Below are positions 26,516 through 36,378 of a stretch of 64,000 nucleotides of DNA, one piece after another. The position numbers were made by a program, and so were the translations under genes. This DNA is from Acidobacteriota bacterium (GTDB lineage Bacteria > Acidobacteriota > Terriglobia > Acidiferrales > UBA7541). Position 1 is the stretch's first letter. Each line of letters begins with the position of its first letter. The DNA lies in NCBI GenBank assembly GCA_003224525.1, contig QHZB01000199.1, positions 1 to 64,000 of the forward strand, given 5' to 3'. The notes under the pieces were generated by a model. That model was not told the origin of the DNA and searched no databases. It worked only from the letters and a program-made list of their open reading frames with translations.

Positions 26516-26657
26516 CGCATTCAAATCTTGGGCAAGCCGCATTCGCGGAGTCCTTCCACGAAGGGCCGCCAACAGCTAGAATTATGGTAGCAGGCATTTG
26601 ATGGGGCCGGTCCGGATGTGTTGCAGGTAATGGAAGCGCTCTGCACACCGGAGAAAG

Positions 26658-27407
26658 ATGGGAAGCCCGGGCGAGTGGTGGAAATCGCTCTTAAAGCGGC
26701 AATCTCTGATGGAGAAAACTTCACAAAGCGATTGTTGGTGTGCTAACGAGGCCGGTATCAGTCCGTCCATCTTCAAAGAGGGCCCCGATATCGGCGCGGC
26801 CCGCAGGTGGAGAATCCCCCTGAATTTTTCACTGAGTCTCCTGTTCCTGGCTATTTTTCTGGGCGGGTGCGGTACGGATGCTTCCAAGCCTGCGCCGCAA
26901 GCGGAAACCAAGCCCGCAGAGCCTGCCGTACCCGAAGATATTCAGTTGGCAGCAAAGGCGCTGCTGGGGAGCGAGTCGCAGGTGCTGCTATTCGGAGACT
27001 TGGCGAAGAACAGGAAGCAGGCGTTCCTTGCGGCGGATGTAGTGCCAAAGACGCCAACCAACAATTTGCCGGGGACCATCGTGACGCGCGTCGTCGTGGC
27101 GGAAAATACCGACGGGAAATGGGCGGAAGTTCTGCGCTGCGATGAACATTTGAAAAACCAGAAAGGCTTTATGGGTTTGACGCCACTGGTGCCGGTGACC
27201 GGCTGGCGGCTGCAATACGAGCAAAACGATGAAAAGGGCTTGCAGCTCTATTTCACGCCGCTGAAGGGCGCCATCGATACGCATGTGCTGCCGATCGGTG
27301 TGCGCTGGAATCCGGCCACGAAGCGCTACCAATCCCTGGATCGCACGTACGAACATTTCCTGCTCGAGTCGCCTTCGATGCAAGATGCGAGGTCCACGCT
27401 GCGATGA
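26658..27407 (+). CDS. putative lipoprotein upstream of an ABC exporter
   Basis: 249 aa as drawn, but the first 50 residues before the hydrophobic segment are atypical, so the real start is probably internal. The lipoprotein signal reads LNFSLSLLFLAIFLGGC, with the lipobox LGGC near residue 72. The mature part starts with a Pro/Ala/Lys linker (ASKPAPQAETKPAEPAVPED) and continues as a beta-rich domain (VTRVVVAENTDGKWAEVLRC, LQYEQNDEKGLQLYFTP). Its stop overlaps the start of the ABC exporter gene by four bases (ATGA), suggesting a coupled function. Confidence 0.7.
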   Translation: MGSPGEWWKSLLKRQSLMEKTSQSDCWCANEAGISPSIFKEGPDIGAARRWRIPLNFSLSLLFLAIFLGGCGTDASKPAPQAETKPAEPAVPEDIQLAAKALLGSESQVLLFGDLAKNRKQAFLAADVVPKTPTNNLPGTIVTRVVVAENTDGKWAEVLRCDEHLKNQKGFMGLTPLVPVTGWRLQYEQNDEKGLQLYFTPLKGAIDTHVLPIGVRWNPATKRYQSLDRTYEHFLLESPSMQDARSTLR

Positions 27408-29304
27408 GCGCGGTCCCGACAGCCACCGGTAATCGGGCGTCCAAACCTCCCCGGGAATCTTCCCCTGTCAAAGGCTTGCGCGGCCTGATGCCTTATCTGC
27501 GGCGCTACCCCGGCGGCATTGTTTTCGGCTTGCTCACGGTCCTGCTGATGAGCATTGTCGGCAACGCGCTCCCCCTCGCCACCGGCGTCATGACGGACAC
27601 TCTCGCCGGCAATTCGACCCGTCTACGCTCAGCCGCTTCATTCCTTACTACGCGCCCAGCAGCAGCCGTACGTTGGGCATCTATTGCCTCATCGTCGTAT
27701 TCTGCGTCGCAATCAAGGGCCTTCTATCGTTTTCTGCGCGCTGGACGCTCATCGGCGTCTCTCGCGACATCGAGTTCGACATTCGCAACGATCTCCTGAA
27801 ACGCCTGCTGATCCTCGAGCCCGAATTCTACGTCCGCAATCGCACCGGAGAACTGATGTCCCGCGCCACCAACGACCTGAACGCCGTCCGCATGGTCCTC
27901 GGCCCCGGCATCATGTATAGCGCGACGACGATAGGCACCATGATCTTGGCCATCCTTGTCATGGTCGCGCTCTCGCCTTCCCTCACGCTTTGGGTTCTTC
28001 TTCCCGCGCCGGTAGTGGCTGTCGCCGTCTGGTTCTTCGGAAAAACGATTCACGACCTCTACGAATCGATCCAGGCCGCGCTCGCTACCCTCACCGCCCG
28101 CGTCCAGGAGAATCTTGCCGGCGTGCGCGTCGTGCGCGCCTACGCTCAGGAAGAAGCGGAAATCCGCGGCTTCGACGAGCCCAACCGCGAGTATGTCTCG
28201 CGAAACATCCGCCTCATCCGCACCTGGAGCATGTTCATGCCCTCTCTTCAGGGGCTCATCGGCACCACCTTCTTGATCGTGCTATGGCAGGGCGGCCATC
28301 AGCTCCTCCGTGGCCAGATTTCTCTTGGTGCGCTCATTGCCTTCAATGGCTACCTCGCCGTGCTCGTCTGGCCCATGATCGCCCTTGGATGGGTCACCAA
28401 TATTTTTCAGCGCGGCGCTGCTTCCATGGGCCGTTTGAATTACATCCTCACTGCCGAACCGAATATCGATGATCGCCACGCGAAAGTTCCGGAAGGCACC
28501 AAGCCGCGCGGCGAAATCGAATTCCGTCATCTCACCTTTGCTTATCCGACCACGCTTTCCGGAGCCGTTTCGAATGGCTCCTCCAAGTCCAATGGCAGCG
28601 GTCCTCATCCGGTGCTTCGCGACATTCATTTGAAAGTCCCCGCCGGCTCTACCCTCGCTATCGTCGGGCCCACGGGTTGCGGCAAGACCACCCTCGCCGC
28701 TCTCATTGCGCGTCTCTGGGAAGCGCCGGATGACTCCGTCTTGATCGATGGGCGTCCGATACGCGAGTGGCCTCTCACCACGCTGCGCCAGTCCATCGGC
28801 TTCGTGCCACAGGACACTTACTTGTTCGGCGAAACCGTCGGTGGAAACATCGCTTTCGGCTTGCCAGAATATGACCAGCAGCGCGTCCGCGAAGCCGCCG
28901 AAATTGCCAGCCTGCACGGCGACGTCCAGGACTTCGCCAAGGCCTACGAAACCATGGTCGGCGAGCGCGGCATCACTCTCTCCGGCGGACAAAAGCAGCG
29001 GGCCGCGATTGCGCGCGCCGTCGTCCGCGATCCGCGAATTCTGATCCTTGACGATTCGCTATCCGCGGTCGATACGCAAACCGAGGAGCGCATCCTCACC
29101 GGACTGCGCGGAATCATGGAAGGCCGTACCACGATTCTCATTTCGCACCGCACCTCGACCGTTCGCGACGCCGACCAGATCGTTGTCCTGGTCGAAGGCG
29201 CCATCGCCGAGTGCGGAACACACGACGAATTGCTGGCTCGGGGCGGCTACTACGCGGATTTGTATCAGAAACAGTTGCTGGAAGAAGAGCTCGAACGCGC
29301 ATGA
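27404..29304 (+). CDS. ABC exporter subunit with degenerate ATP site, one-base frameshift
   Basis: Two ORFs form one gene. Frame 2 (27404) covers the N-terminus and first membrane helix (GGIVFGLLTVLLMSIVGNAL). Frame 1 continues from about 27616 as PSTLSRFIPYYAP and runs to 29304. The missing base lies within about 27614-27622. The rest is a full type IV half-exporter: six helices, Walker A GPTGCGKTT, signature LSGGQKQR and Walker B ILILDDSLSAVD, with Asp in place of the catalytic Glu. It overlaps the second ABC gene by ATGA. Together they form an asymmetric heterodimer like MdlAB/YheIH. Confidence 0.88.
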
Positions 29305-31178
29305 GCAACCTGCACGAAGAAGAAGCCCTCGGCAAAGCGTACGATTCGCGCTTGATGCGGCGGCTTCTGCAATACATGAAGCCGTACAAATGGCACGTGG
29401 CGCTGGCGCTGGTCATGGTAGCCGTCGTCACGCCGCTCGAACTTGCCCCGCCGCTGATCTTTCGAAAGGCCATCGATGGCTACTTTGTTCCCGCGCTCAA
29501 TCAGGTAATCTCGGAAGCATCGGCATGGTCGGGCATCGGCTGGCTTAGCCTGCTCTTTCTGGCCGTGCTGGCTTTCGACTTCCTCGCCCAGTACATCCAG
29601 ATTCGCATCATGCAGCGTGTCGGCCAGCAAACCATGTACGACATGCGCAGCGAGATATTCAGCCACATGCAGCGTTTGCCGATGAGCTACTTCGACCGCA
29701 ATCCCATGGGCCGGCTGGTGACGCGTGTGACCACGGACGTCGACGCCCTCAACGATCTCTTCGCCGCCGGGGTAGTTACCATGATCAACGACTTCTTTCT
29801 CCTCGGGGTCATGGCCGGCCTGCTCTTCAAGATCGACCGCCGCCTGGCGCTCGATACGCTTGCCGTCCTGCCCGGCATCCTGATCGTCACCATGATTTTC
29901 CGCAAATTCGTCCGCGACGCGAATCGCCGCATCCGCACTGCCATTGCCCGCATCAACGCTTTTCTTCAGGAATATATTTCCGGGATGAGCGTTGTGCAGC
30001 TCTTCAACCGCGAACGCAAGGCCGTCGAAGAATTTGAGAAGCGCAATCGCGACAATATGCTCGCTTGGCGCGATGCCATTCTCGCCTACGCTCTCTTCTA
30101 TCCGGCGGTCGAATTCCTCAGCTTCGCCACCATTGCCCTGATTTATTGGTCCGGTGGAAACCGTATTCTCTCCGGCACTCTCACCCTTGGTGTCCTCACC
30201 GCTTTCACCATGTTTGCGCAGCGATTCTTCCGGCCGATTCAGGACCTCAGCGAGAAATTCAACATCCTTCAATCCGCGATGGCAGCATCCGAGCGCATCT
30301 TCAAATTACTGGATGAGCCGGTGCCGGCAGGATCGGATCCCAACGCCATTCCGCTCGACCATCCGCGCGGCGAGATTGAGTTCCGCAACGTGTGGTTCAG
30401 CTATCGCAACGTCGCAGCGCCAGCCGAGGAAGATTGGGTCTTGCGCGACGTCTCCTTCCGCGTAGAGCCCGGGCAGACCATTGCCATCGTGGGACACACG
30501 GGCGCGGGAAAGACGACGCTAATTTCGCTGCTGCTCCGTTTCTACGACATTCAGCGCGGACAAATCCTCCTGGACGGCAAGGACATTCGGCTGATCGAAT
30601 TGCAGGATTTGCGGCGGCAATTCGGCATCGTGCTGCAGGATCCTTTTCTCTTCACCGGTACGATTGAAACGAATATCCGGCTCGGCACGCCGGGCATCGA
30701 CCGCCCCACGGTGGAGCGGGCGGTCGAAGAGATTGGGCTTGGAGAATTCATGCGCTCGCTGCCGGAAGGAGTGGGCGCCAGCGTAAACGAGCGCGGTTCA
30801 ACGCTTTCAGTCGGGCAGCGGCAGCTCATCAATTTTGCGCGCGCGCTGGCGCACAATCCGCGCTTCCTGATTCTGGACGAAGCCACTTCGAGCGTGGATA
30901 CGAAGACGGAAATGCTCATTCGCGAAGCCTTGAACCGCTTGCTGTCCGGGCGAACAGCACTAGTCATCGCACATCGGCTGAGCACGATCCAGCACGCGGA
31001 CTGCATTCTCGTGTTTCACAAAGGGCGCTTGCGCGAGCAGGGCGCGCATCAGGAGCTTCTCGCACAACGCGGAATCTACTATCGGCTTTACCAGCTGCAA
31101 TACAAGGAGCAGGAGCTGCACCTTCCAATCGAAGCCAACGACTCGGCTGAACCCTCGGTGTTACCGGCCAGCGACTGA
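29301..31178 (+). CDS. ABC exporter subunit with catalytic ATP site
   Basis: 625 aa from the ATG at 29301; the listed ORF start at 29211 lies inside the preceding gene. Six membrane helices (for example HVALALVMVAVVTPLELAPP) are followed by an ATPase domain with Walker A GHTGAGKTT, Q-loop region QFGIVLQDPFLF, signature LSVGQRQL and Walker B FLILDEATSSVD with the catalytic Glu present. The non-canonical signature complements the Asp-type Walker B of its partner. Substrate is unknown; a lipid or drug is possible given lpxB immediately downstream. Confidence 0.92.
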   Translation: MSNLHEEEALGKAYDSRLMRRLLQYMKPYKWHVALALVMVAVVTPLELAPPLIFRKAIDGYFVPALNQVISEASAWSGIGWLSLLFLAVLAFDFLAQYIQIRIMQRVGQQTMYDMRSEIFSHMQRLPMSYFDRNPMGRLVTRVTTDVDALNDLFAAGVVTMINDFFLLGVMAGLLFKIDRRLALDTLAVLPGILIVTMIFRKFVRDANRRIRTAIARINAFLQEYISGMSVVQLFNRERKAVEEFEKRNRDNMLAWRDAILAYALFYPAVEFLSFATIALIYWSGGNRILSGTLTLGVLTAFTMFAQRFFRPIQDLSEKFNILQSAMAASERIFKLLDEPVPAGSDPNAIPLDHPRGEIEFRNVWFSYRNVAAPAEEDWVLRDVSFRVEPGQTIAIVGHTGAGKTTLISLLLRFYDIQRGQILLDGKDIRLIELQDLRRQFGIVLQDPFLFTGTIETNIRLGTPGIDRPTVERAVEEIGLGEFMRSLPEGVGASVNERGSTLSVGQRQLINFARALAHNPRFLILDEATSSVDTKTEMLIREALNRLLSGRTALVIAHRLSTIQHADCILVFHKGRLREQGAHQELLAQRGIYYRLYQLQYKEQELHLPIEANDSAEPSVLPASD

Positions 31179-31196
31179 TTCTTGCGCAATACAAAC

Positions 31197-32363
31197 ATGC
31201 CGCGAATACCGCTCCTTCTTTCCGCCGGCGAAGCTTCCGGAGACATGTATGCCGCGCGGCTCGCGACGGCGCTGAAGCAGCGCCTGGACGTGGCGATTTT
31301 CGGGATGGGCGGGCCGCTGATGCGCGCGGCGGGCGTCGAGATCATCACGGATTATGCGGAGATTTCCGTGGTGGGAATCACCGAAGTGCTGAAGCGGTTG
31401 CCGTCGTTGTTCGGCGCCATGAGACGGCTTGTGAACGAAGCGGAGCGCCGGAGGCCGCCGCTTGCGATTCTGACGGACTTCCCCGGTTTTCATCTGCGGC
31501 TGGCGCGCAAGCTGCGCCCCCGGGGCATTCGAAACGTCTATTACATCTGTCCGCAATTCTGGGCGTGGCGGCCGTGGCGCGTAAATTTGGTGCGGCGGCG
31601 GTTCGCCCAGGCCCTGTGTATCTTCCATTTCGAGGAAAAGTTCTACGCCGATGCCGGCGTGCCGGTGAAATTCATCGGGCATCCGCTCGTAGGAAATGTG
31701 AAGGCTACACTGACTCGGGAATTATTTTGCAGGAAATACGGTCTGGAACAAGGGAATCCCATCATCACCATCCTGCCGGGAAGCCGGTGGGGAGAGATCG
31801 CCCACCATATTCCTGTACTGGTGCAAGCCCTTGCGGAGTTGGGACGGAGCTTGCCGGGCAGTTTTGGCGTCGTGGTTGCCGTAGCGCCCGGGCTGGACTC
31901 GCAGAAATGGAAGGGACGGTTTCCAGGACAGTGGCAAGTCAAATTCATTGAGGAAGACACTTACAACGCCCTGGCAGCCGGGGACCTGGCGATCGTCTCC
32001 AGCGGTACTGCCACGGTGGAAACGGCTCTGCTCGGCACACCGATGATTGTTGTTTACCGGCTCTCTCCGCTGACGGCACGGCTCGCAAAACCGCTGGTGA
32101 GAACCAGGTTTTTCAGCATGGTAAATTTGATCGCCGGGCGCGTAGTCGTCCCTGAATTGATCCAGGACGACTTCACACCGCAACGAGTCGCCGCAGAAGC
32201 GGAAAAACTGATTTCTCCCTCGGAAGAAGGTAAGCAGCGAGTGGAAGAAATGCGCAGCGGGTTGGAAGAAGTGCGGCGGCTCCTGGGCCCGCCGGGAGCG
32301 GTCGAAAGGGCCGCGGATGAAATTGTAAAGCTGTTGACCACGCCCAAAAGCAACGCGGACTGA
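31197..32363 (+). CDS. lpxB: lipid-A-disaccharide synthase
   Basis: 388 aa from the ATG at 31197; an upstream TTG at 31182 is possible. Family motifs: LLLSAGEASGDMYAARL, DVAIFGMGGPLMRAAG, PLAILTDFPGFHLRLARKL, VYYICPQFWAWRPWR, FIGHPLVGN, ITILPGSRWGEI and VSSGTATVETALLGTP. The enzyme condenses UDP-2,3-diacylglucosamine with 2,3-diacylglucosamine 1-phosphate on the inner membrane during lipid A synthesis. It starts 18 bases after the ABC exporter pair. Its presence shows the organism makes lipopolysaccharide. Confidence 0.95.
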   Translation: MPRIPLLLSAGEASGDMYAARLATALKQRLDVAIFGMGGPLMRAAGVEIITDYAEISVVGITEVLKRLPSLFGAMRRLVNEAERRRPPLAILTDFPGFHLRLARKLRPRGIRNVYYICPQFWAWRPWRVNLVRRRFAQALCIFHFEEKFYADAGVPVKFIGHPLVGNVKATLTRELFCRKYGLEQGNPIITILPGSRWGEIAHHIPVLVQALAELGRSLPGSFGVVVAVAPGLDSQKWKGRFPGQWQVKFIEEDTYNALAAGDLAIVSSGTATVETALLGTPMIVVYRLSPLTARLAKPLVRTRFFSMVNLIAGRVVVPELIQDDFTPQRVAAEAEKLISPSEEGKQRVEEMRSGLEEVRRLLGPPGAVERAADEIVKLLTTPKSNAD

Positions 32364-32424
32364 TGGGTTTGCTATCCTATAGGTGTACATTGGTGCAGAA
32401 TTGAAGATATTTGAAAGGGGTCCG

Positions 32425-34578
32425 ATGGCCCTTCGCCAAAGAGTTCCTGGTACATTTGTCTTCTGTACGCTGATCTTGCTGTCTTGCGCTGCCGCCCCGC
32501 TCCAAGCCCAGGCTCCCCGGCCCGCGAATTTCCTCGCCGAACACTACGACGTCTCCGCCTCGCTGGACGCCATTGGACAATCGATTTCAGCCACCGCAAA
32601 AATCGATTTCAAAGCCGTGGAAGCCTCCAGCAGCGTGCGCGTCGAGCTGCACCCGAATCTGATTGTGAAAGAGGTAAAAGGAGCCGACGGCAAAGCGCTG
32701 ACCTTCGAGCGCGACAATCAGAACCCACTCATGGTTGTCGTCCAACTGCCCACGCCCGTGGCCACCGATGGCCACGTCACTCTCACCTACACTTATGCGG
32801 GGTTGCTCGTAAATGAAGAGAACAGCCCTGTGCCGGGTGTGCGTGCCGCGCTGATCAACAAAGATGGCGCTTACTTGCTGCTGCCGGCACGGTGGTTTCC
32901 CCTCACAAACTTTCCGTCGAACCGTTATACGGCGACATTCCGGCTGAACGTTCCAGACATCTTTGCCGTCGCGGGGACCGGCAAGGCTTCCGCTCCGTCG
33001 CCCATGCCCGGCAAGAACGCCGTGGAAGGCGGGCGGCTGCTCTACACCTTCGAGTGCAAGAATCCCGCGCCTCATGGCACGTTTGTAGCCGGCAATCTCC
33101 AGCTCAATCCAAAGCAGGCGGAAGGAATCCACGTCGCGGTCTACGCTCAGCGAGCGTCCTCCGCGAATGCCGAGGAATTTGCGGCCAGCGTGGCGCGCTC
33201 GGCGATTATTTTTTCAGACATGTTTGGACCCATCCCGGATCCAACTTTCACGCTGATCCAGCTACCCGACGGAACCCTGCGCGATTACGCGGCACCCGGA
33301 GTTTTGCTCCTCAGCCAGCGCATCTGGGAACCCAAGAGCAGCGACCGGACCATCGCGCGCCTGGTGGCCTCGCAATGGTGGGGCATTCAGGTTCTCCCGG
33401 CCACGCCGGGCGATGTGTGGATCAGCGATGGCCTGGCGCGCTATTCCGAAGCGCTTTACGCGGAGCAAAACGCGGGCAAAGAAGCGGGGCTCCGGGCCGT
33501 GGACGAATTCGCGGTCGGCGCTTTGATGTATGAGGATGCCGCGCCTATCGCGCAAGCCGCACGGCTGGCTCCTTACTCCCCCGACTACCGTTCGGTGGTG
33601 ATGAACAAAGGTGCGATGCTTTTTCACATGTTGCGGGCGCAAATGGGCGACGTGGCCTTCAAATCCGCTCTGCGCGATTTCTACTTTCAATTTGCGGAGA
33701 AGAGCGCGCGGATCGAGGATTTTGAAAACCTCGCGGAGCGCCGCGCGCAAGCCGCGGCAAAGCCGGGGCAAGACCCGCCGAACCTGCGGGCATTTTTCGC
33801 CCAGTGGCTGAATTCAACCGGTGTGCCGGAGTTCTCGCTGGAATACGTCGTGTACCGCACACCGAAGGGATTTCGCGTCGTTGGCAAGATCAAGCAGCCC
33901 CTGGACACGTTTCGTATGCCAGTGGATCTGCGCATCGACACGGAAGGAAATCCGGAGCAGAAAACCATCGACGTCATCGGCACGGAATCCGGGTTCACGG
34001 TCGAGACGTTTGGCCGGCCGAAGCCCGGCGGAATCAAGGTCGATCCCAACAATGTCATTCTCAAGGGGAGCACGTCGCTGCGTGCCCGTGCGGCCATCGC
34101 GCGGGGAGAAGATCTCGCCGAACAAGGCCGCTTTTACGACGCGGTGACGCAGTACCAGCGGGCGCTAGCGATTCAGCCGAACCGGCCGCTAGCGAATTTC
34201 CGCATGGGTGAAGCGTTCTTCTACCAGAAAAACTATCAGGCGGCAGCGAACGCCTTCCGCGAAGCGCTGCAAACCGTTCCCGAACCCTCGGAAAAGTGGT
34301 CGGAAGTCTGGAGTCACATCTACCTCGGAAAGATTTTTGACATGCTGGGGCAGCGCGAGCGCGCCGTCAACGAATACAGCAAAGCAAAACAAACCAACGA
34401 CGACACCGGCGGCGCGCAGCAGGTCGCGGAAGGATTCCTGAAAAAGGCCTACTCCGAGGGCGGAACCTCCGTCGCCACCCCTGCGGCTGGCCAGACCGCG
34501 AAGCCCACGGTAGCAATTCCAGCTCCCGCCTCCGGCGAGAAGCCCGTTTTGAAAAAGCCCAACCCTTCTCAGCGATAG
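32425..34578 (+). CDS. M1 aminopeptidase-like protein lacking zinc ligands, with C-terminal TPRs
   Basis: 717 aa from the ATG at 32425, preceded by GAAAGGGG; the upstream ORF extension lacks a signal peptide. The signal peptide is VFCTLILLSCAAAPLQAQA. An M1-type N-terminal beta domain is followed by the peptidase-like domain. The zinc helix reads RLVASQWWGIQVLPATPGDV where active enzymes have HExxHQWWG, and the third ligand motif is SDGLARYSE, not NEGFA. Residues about 550-680 hold TPR-like repeats (FYDAVTQYQRALAIQPNRPL). An exported binding or scaffold protein derived from a peptidase is inferred. Confidence 0.82.
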   Translation: MALRQRVPGTFVFCTLILLSCAAAPLQAQAPRPANFLAEHYDVSASLDAIGQSISATAKIDFKAVEASSSVRVELHPNLIVKEVKGADGKALTFERDNQNPLMVVVQLPTPVATDGHVTLTYTYAGLLVNEENSPVPGVRAALINKDGAYLLLPARWFPLTNFPSNRYTATFRLNVPDIFAVAGTGKASAPSPMPGKNAVEGGRLLYTFECKNPAPHGTFVAGNLQLNPKQAEGIHVAVYAQRASSANAEEFAASVARSAIIFSDMFGPIPDPTFTLIQLPDGTLRDYAAPGVLLLSQRIWEPKSSDRTIARLVASQWWGIQVLPATPGDVWISDGLARYSEALYAEQNAGKEAGLRAVDEFAVGALMYEDAAPIAQAARLAPYSPDYRSVVMNKGAMLFHMLRAQMGDVAFKSALRDFYFQFAEKSARIEDFENLAERRAQAAAKPGQDPPNLRAFFAQWLNSTGVPEFSLEYVVYRTPKGFRVVGKIKQPLDTFRMPVDLRIDTEGNPEQKTIDVIGTESGFTVETFGRPKPGGIKVDPNNVILKGSTSLRARAAIARGEDLAEQGRFYDAVTQYQRALAIQPNRPLANFRMGEAFFYQKNYQAAANAFREALQTVPEPSEKWSEVWSHIYLGKIFDMLGQRERAVNEYSKAKQTNDDTGGAQQVAEGFLKKAYSEGGTSVATPAAGQTAKPTVAIPAPASGEKPVLKKPNPSQR

Positions 34579-34590
34579 GAATCGTTTTGC

Positions 34591-34671
34591 AAGCGCCACA
34601 GAATCAGAGCGGCCATGCAAGACGGCCGGTTGCTCACGGGCGAAGTAGAGGCCGATGAAAGTTACTTCGTT
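34591..34671 (+). pseudogene. IS1595-family transposase remnant, 5' exon side of the intron
   Basis: A 27-codon piece reads AAMQDGRLLTGEVEADESYF, matching the IS1595 (ISXO2-like) transposase at its first catalytic Asp (normally GEVEVDESYFGG). The preceding 100 or so residues are absent. It is cut at the serine-tyrosine-phenylalanine by the group II intron and continues on the other side. Confidence 0.7.
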
Positions 34672-35401
34672 GTGACCTGAGGCTACGGAGATGAATGTCT
34701 GGCTTGGAGAAAGGAGCGGACCGTTCGTCCCATCGGACGTACCCTACGAGACAGAGCGGCCAGGTAACGAACTGTTCTGGAACTCTCGGACAATGGACCC
34801 CACTCGCAAGAGTGGCATCGGAGCCGCGAGGCAATGGTGCATCTGCTAGCATCGAGGCGGAGGTGGGACTAGGGTGCATGGATAGCATGGTGAGCATATG
34901 CAAACTCTTGCAAGCGTCGTAAGTTTCAGGGAGCGGAAGATGCTCTGCGCTCTTCTTGCAGTGGGTACGACGGCTCGAAGTTCCGTCGTCATGGGCACAC
35001 ATCACTGCCGGCGTATAGGGAGCACCTAAACTATCGAATCGAGTCATCTCCGTGGAACAGGATAAGCCCGTATCGCTCCCTGTAAAGGGAAGATCAACCG
35101 TAAGGCGGATCGATGGCGGTGCGGGTATCGGAATTGCGAGGAAGCGAATGCTGCCCTGTAATCGGGCAGATAGGGGTTGCGTTGCCTCGACGGGACAACA
35201 TTACCTCACCGGAAACGGGGCTGACTTCGCGATGGCGTTCAAACTCGAGGCCATTTGCGGAACCGATGAAGGAAGCAATGCAAATGACGGCACACGCCTG
35301 ATGGTTCTTCCATCGCCGTGCGAGTTGGCCGCAAGTCAGTATCGAGTAGGTTGAAATAAGGCCGCGTCCTCGTTTTTCAGGGGGGGCGTTATTGAATGCT
35401 C

Positions 35402-35435
35402 GAGCCGTGTGATGCGAAAGTATCACGCACGGTTC
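35402..35435 (+). ncRNA. group II intron domain V
   Basis: Exactly 34 bases: lower stem GAGCCGTG with CACGGTTC, a two-base CG bulge, upper stem TGATGC with GTATCA, and a GAAA tetraloop. The AGC catalytic triad is intact. This is the most conserved element of group II introns and identifies the insertion. Confidence 0.93.
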
Positions 35436-35477
35436 CTAGAGGGCTGGACGACCGTAAGGTCGTCCGGCTACTCGGCA
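35436..35477 (+). ncRNA. group II intron domain VI with candidate branch-point A
   Basis: GGACGACC and GGTCGTCC form a perfect eight-base stem around GTAA; GGCT pairs with GGCT through wobbles; GAG pairs with CTC across a bulged A at 35470. That A lies where a branch-point adenosine is expected, seven or eight bases before the 3' splice site. Confidence 0.75.
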
Positions 35478-36064
35478 AGCACGCAAGCCCCGCAAGGGCT
35501 GTCCTTACGTCAAGAAAGATAAGAAAGACGTGGTTTTGGGCATGATCGAGCGTGGCGGCAAACTACGCCTGGTTCCCGTGAAAGATGCCAGAATGGAGAT
35601 AATTGGCTCCGCGCTCGAAGAGCACATTAGCCCCCAAGCGCACACGATTTACACCGATGAGTCCGCTAGCTATGCGATCTATCTCCAAGCGGCACTTCGA
35701 TGCCGAACACAAGACCATCAACCACAGCCGGACCTACGGCATGGGTGACACGCACACGAATACGGTTGAGAACGCTTTCAGCTTGCTCAAGCGCGGCGTC
35801 TACGGCACATTCCACCGGGCTTCGATAAAACACCTGGGTCGCTATTGCCATGAGTTTGCCTATCGATGCAATCGCCGCGGGGAGCAATTGCAGATGTTCG
35901 ATGCGACGCTCAAGAGCATCCTGAACGAAAAAGCCCTGCCATTCAAAAAGCTCACGGCTTCACTAGCATCGGAGTCTTCCGCAACGTGTGTCGACAAGTT
36001 CTTCACCATTCCAAGACCAGAAATCCGGCCACGATTTCCATACCGCACAATTGCTCTGTGTTAA
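35478..36064 (+). pseudogene. IS1595-family transposase remnant, 3' side of the intron
   Basis: Frame 1 has KKDKKDVVLGMIERGGKLRL and the second catalytic Asp in YTDESASYAIY. One frameshift near 35690 moves to frame 2, which reads TYGMGDTHTNTVENAFSLLK, with the third catalytic residue, then GTFHRASIKHLGRYCHEFAY, typical of the DDE_Tnp_IS1595 domain. It ends at 36064. With the missing N-terminus, the intron and the frameshift, the transposase is dead. No inverted repeats were identified. Confidence 0.82.
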
Positions 36065-36378
36065 ATACATAATCGCCATTAAAACCCTTTAGAATCAACA
36101 CTTGCAAGAATGGTTCAAGACAACCGCCTTTAACTACAAAGCGCTTCCGCACGCTGCGTCAAAAAACACGAAGGGTGGGAGAAACGCTCTTTCGGTTCCA
36201 CAGGTCACGTGGCACTGGCCACGGATCGCGGAACAACAGTCACGAACCACGAGATGTGCTTGTCTTCCCCTTCAACTTTCAACCGTCGATCGAAGATCCC
36301 GACCTTGTCGGGACTGTCAACCTCCCCGCATCTCCTTGCTTCTTTACATCCTTACCTCATTACTTCTATTCTCTTCCC
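36065..36378 (+). other. leader region of ribBA
   Basis: 314 bases between the IS remnant and ribBA. The ORF track extends ribBA upstream to 36175, but that extension is low-quality. The last 70 bases are pyrimidine-rich (CTTCTTTACATCCTTACCTC). No FMN riboswitch (RFN) core is visible. Confidence 0.5.

Larger units (their letters stand above)
34672..35477 (+). mobile_element. ORF-less group II intron inserted in an IS1595-type transposase
   Basis: About 800 bases separate the two transposase parts and carry no reverse transcriptase. The 5' end (GTGACCTGAGG) fits the GUGYG-type boundary loosely. Within domain I the segment GGAACAGGATAAGCCCGTAT is typical of bacterial group II introns. A canonical 34-base domain V is at 35402-35435, followed by a domain VI stem-loop with a bulged A. 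The size is right for an intron that has lost its protein gene. Boundaries are uncertain by a few bases because the exon frame does not rejoin cleanly. Confidence 0.85.

Noticed and set aside
34695-35354. Small ORFs inside the group II intron as a possible intron-encoded protein
   Set aside because: None shows reverse transcriptase or maturase motifs, and they overlap the structured RNA.
36065-36378. FMN riboswitch before ribBA
   Set aside because: The conserved RFN core (AGGGUGAAAUUCC-like) is not present in the leader.
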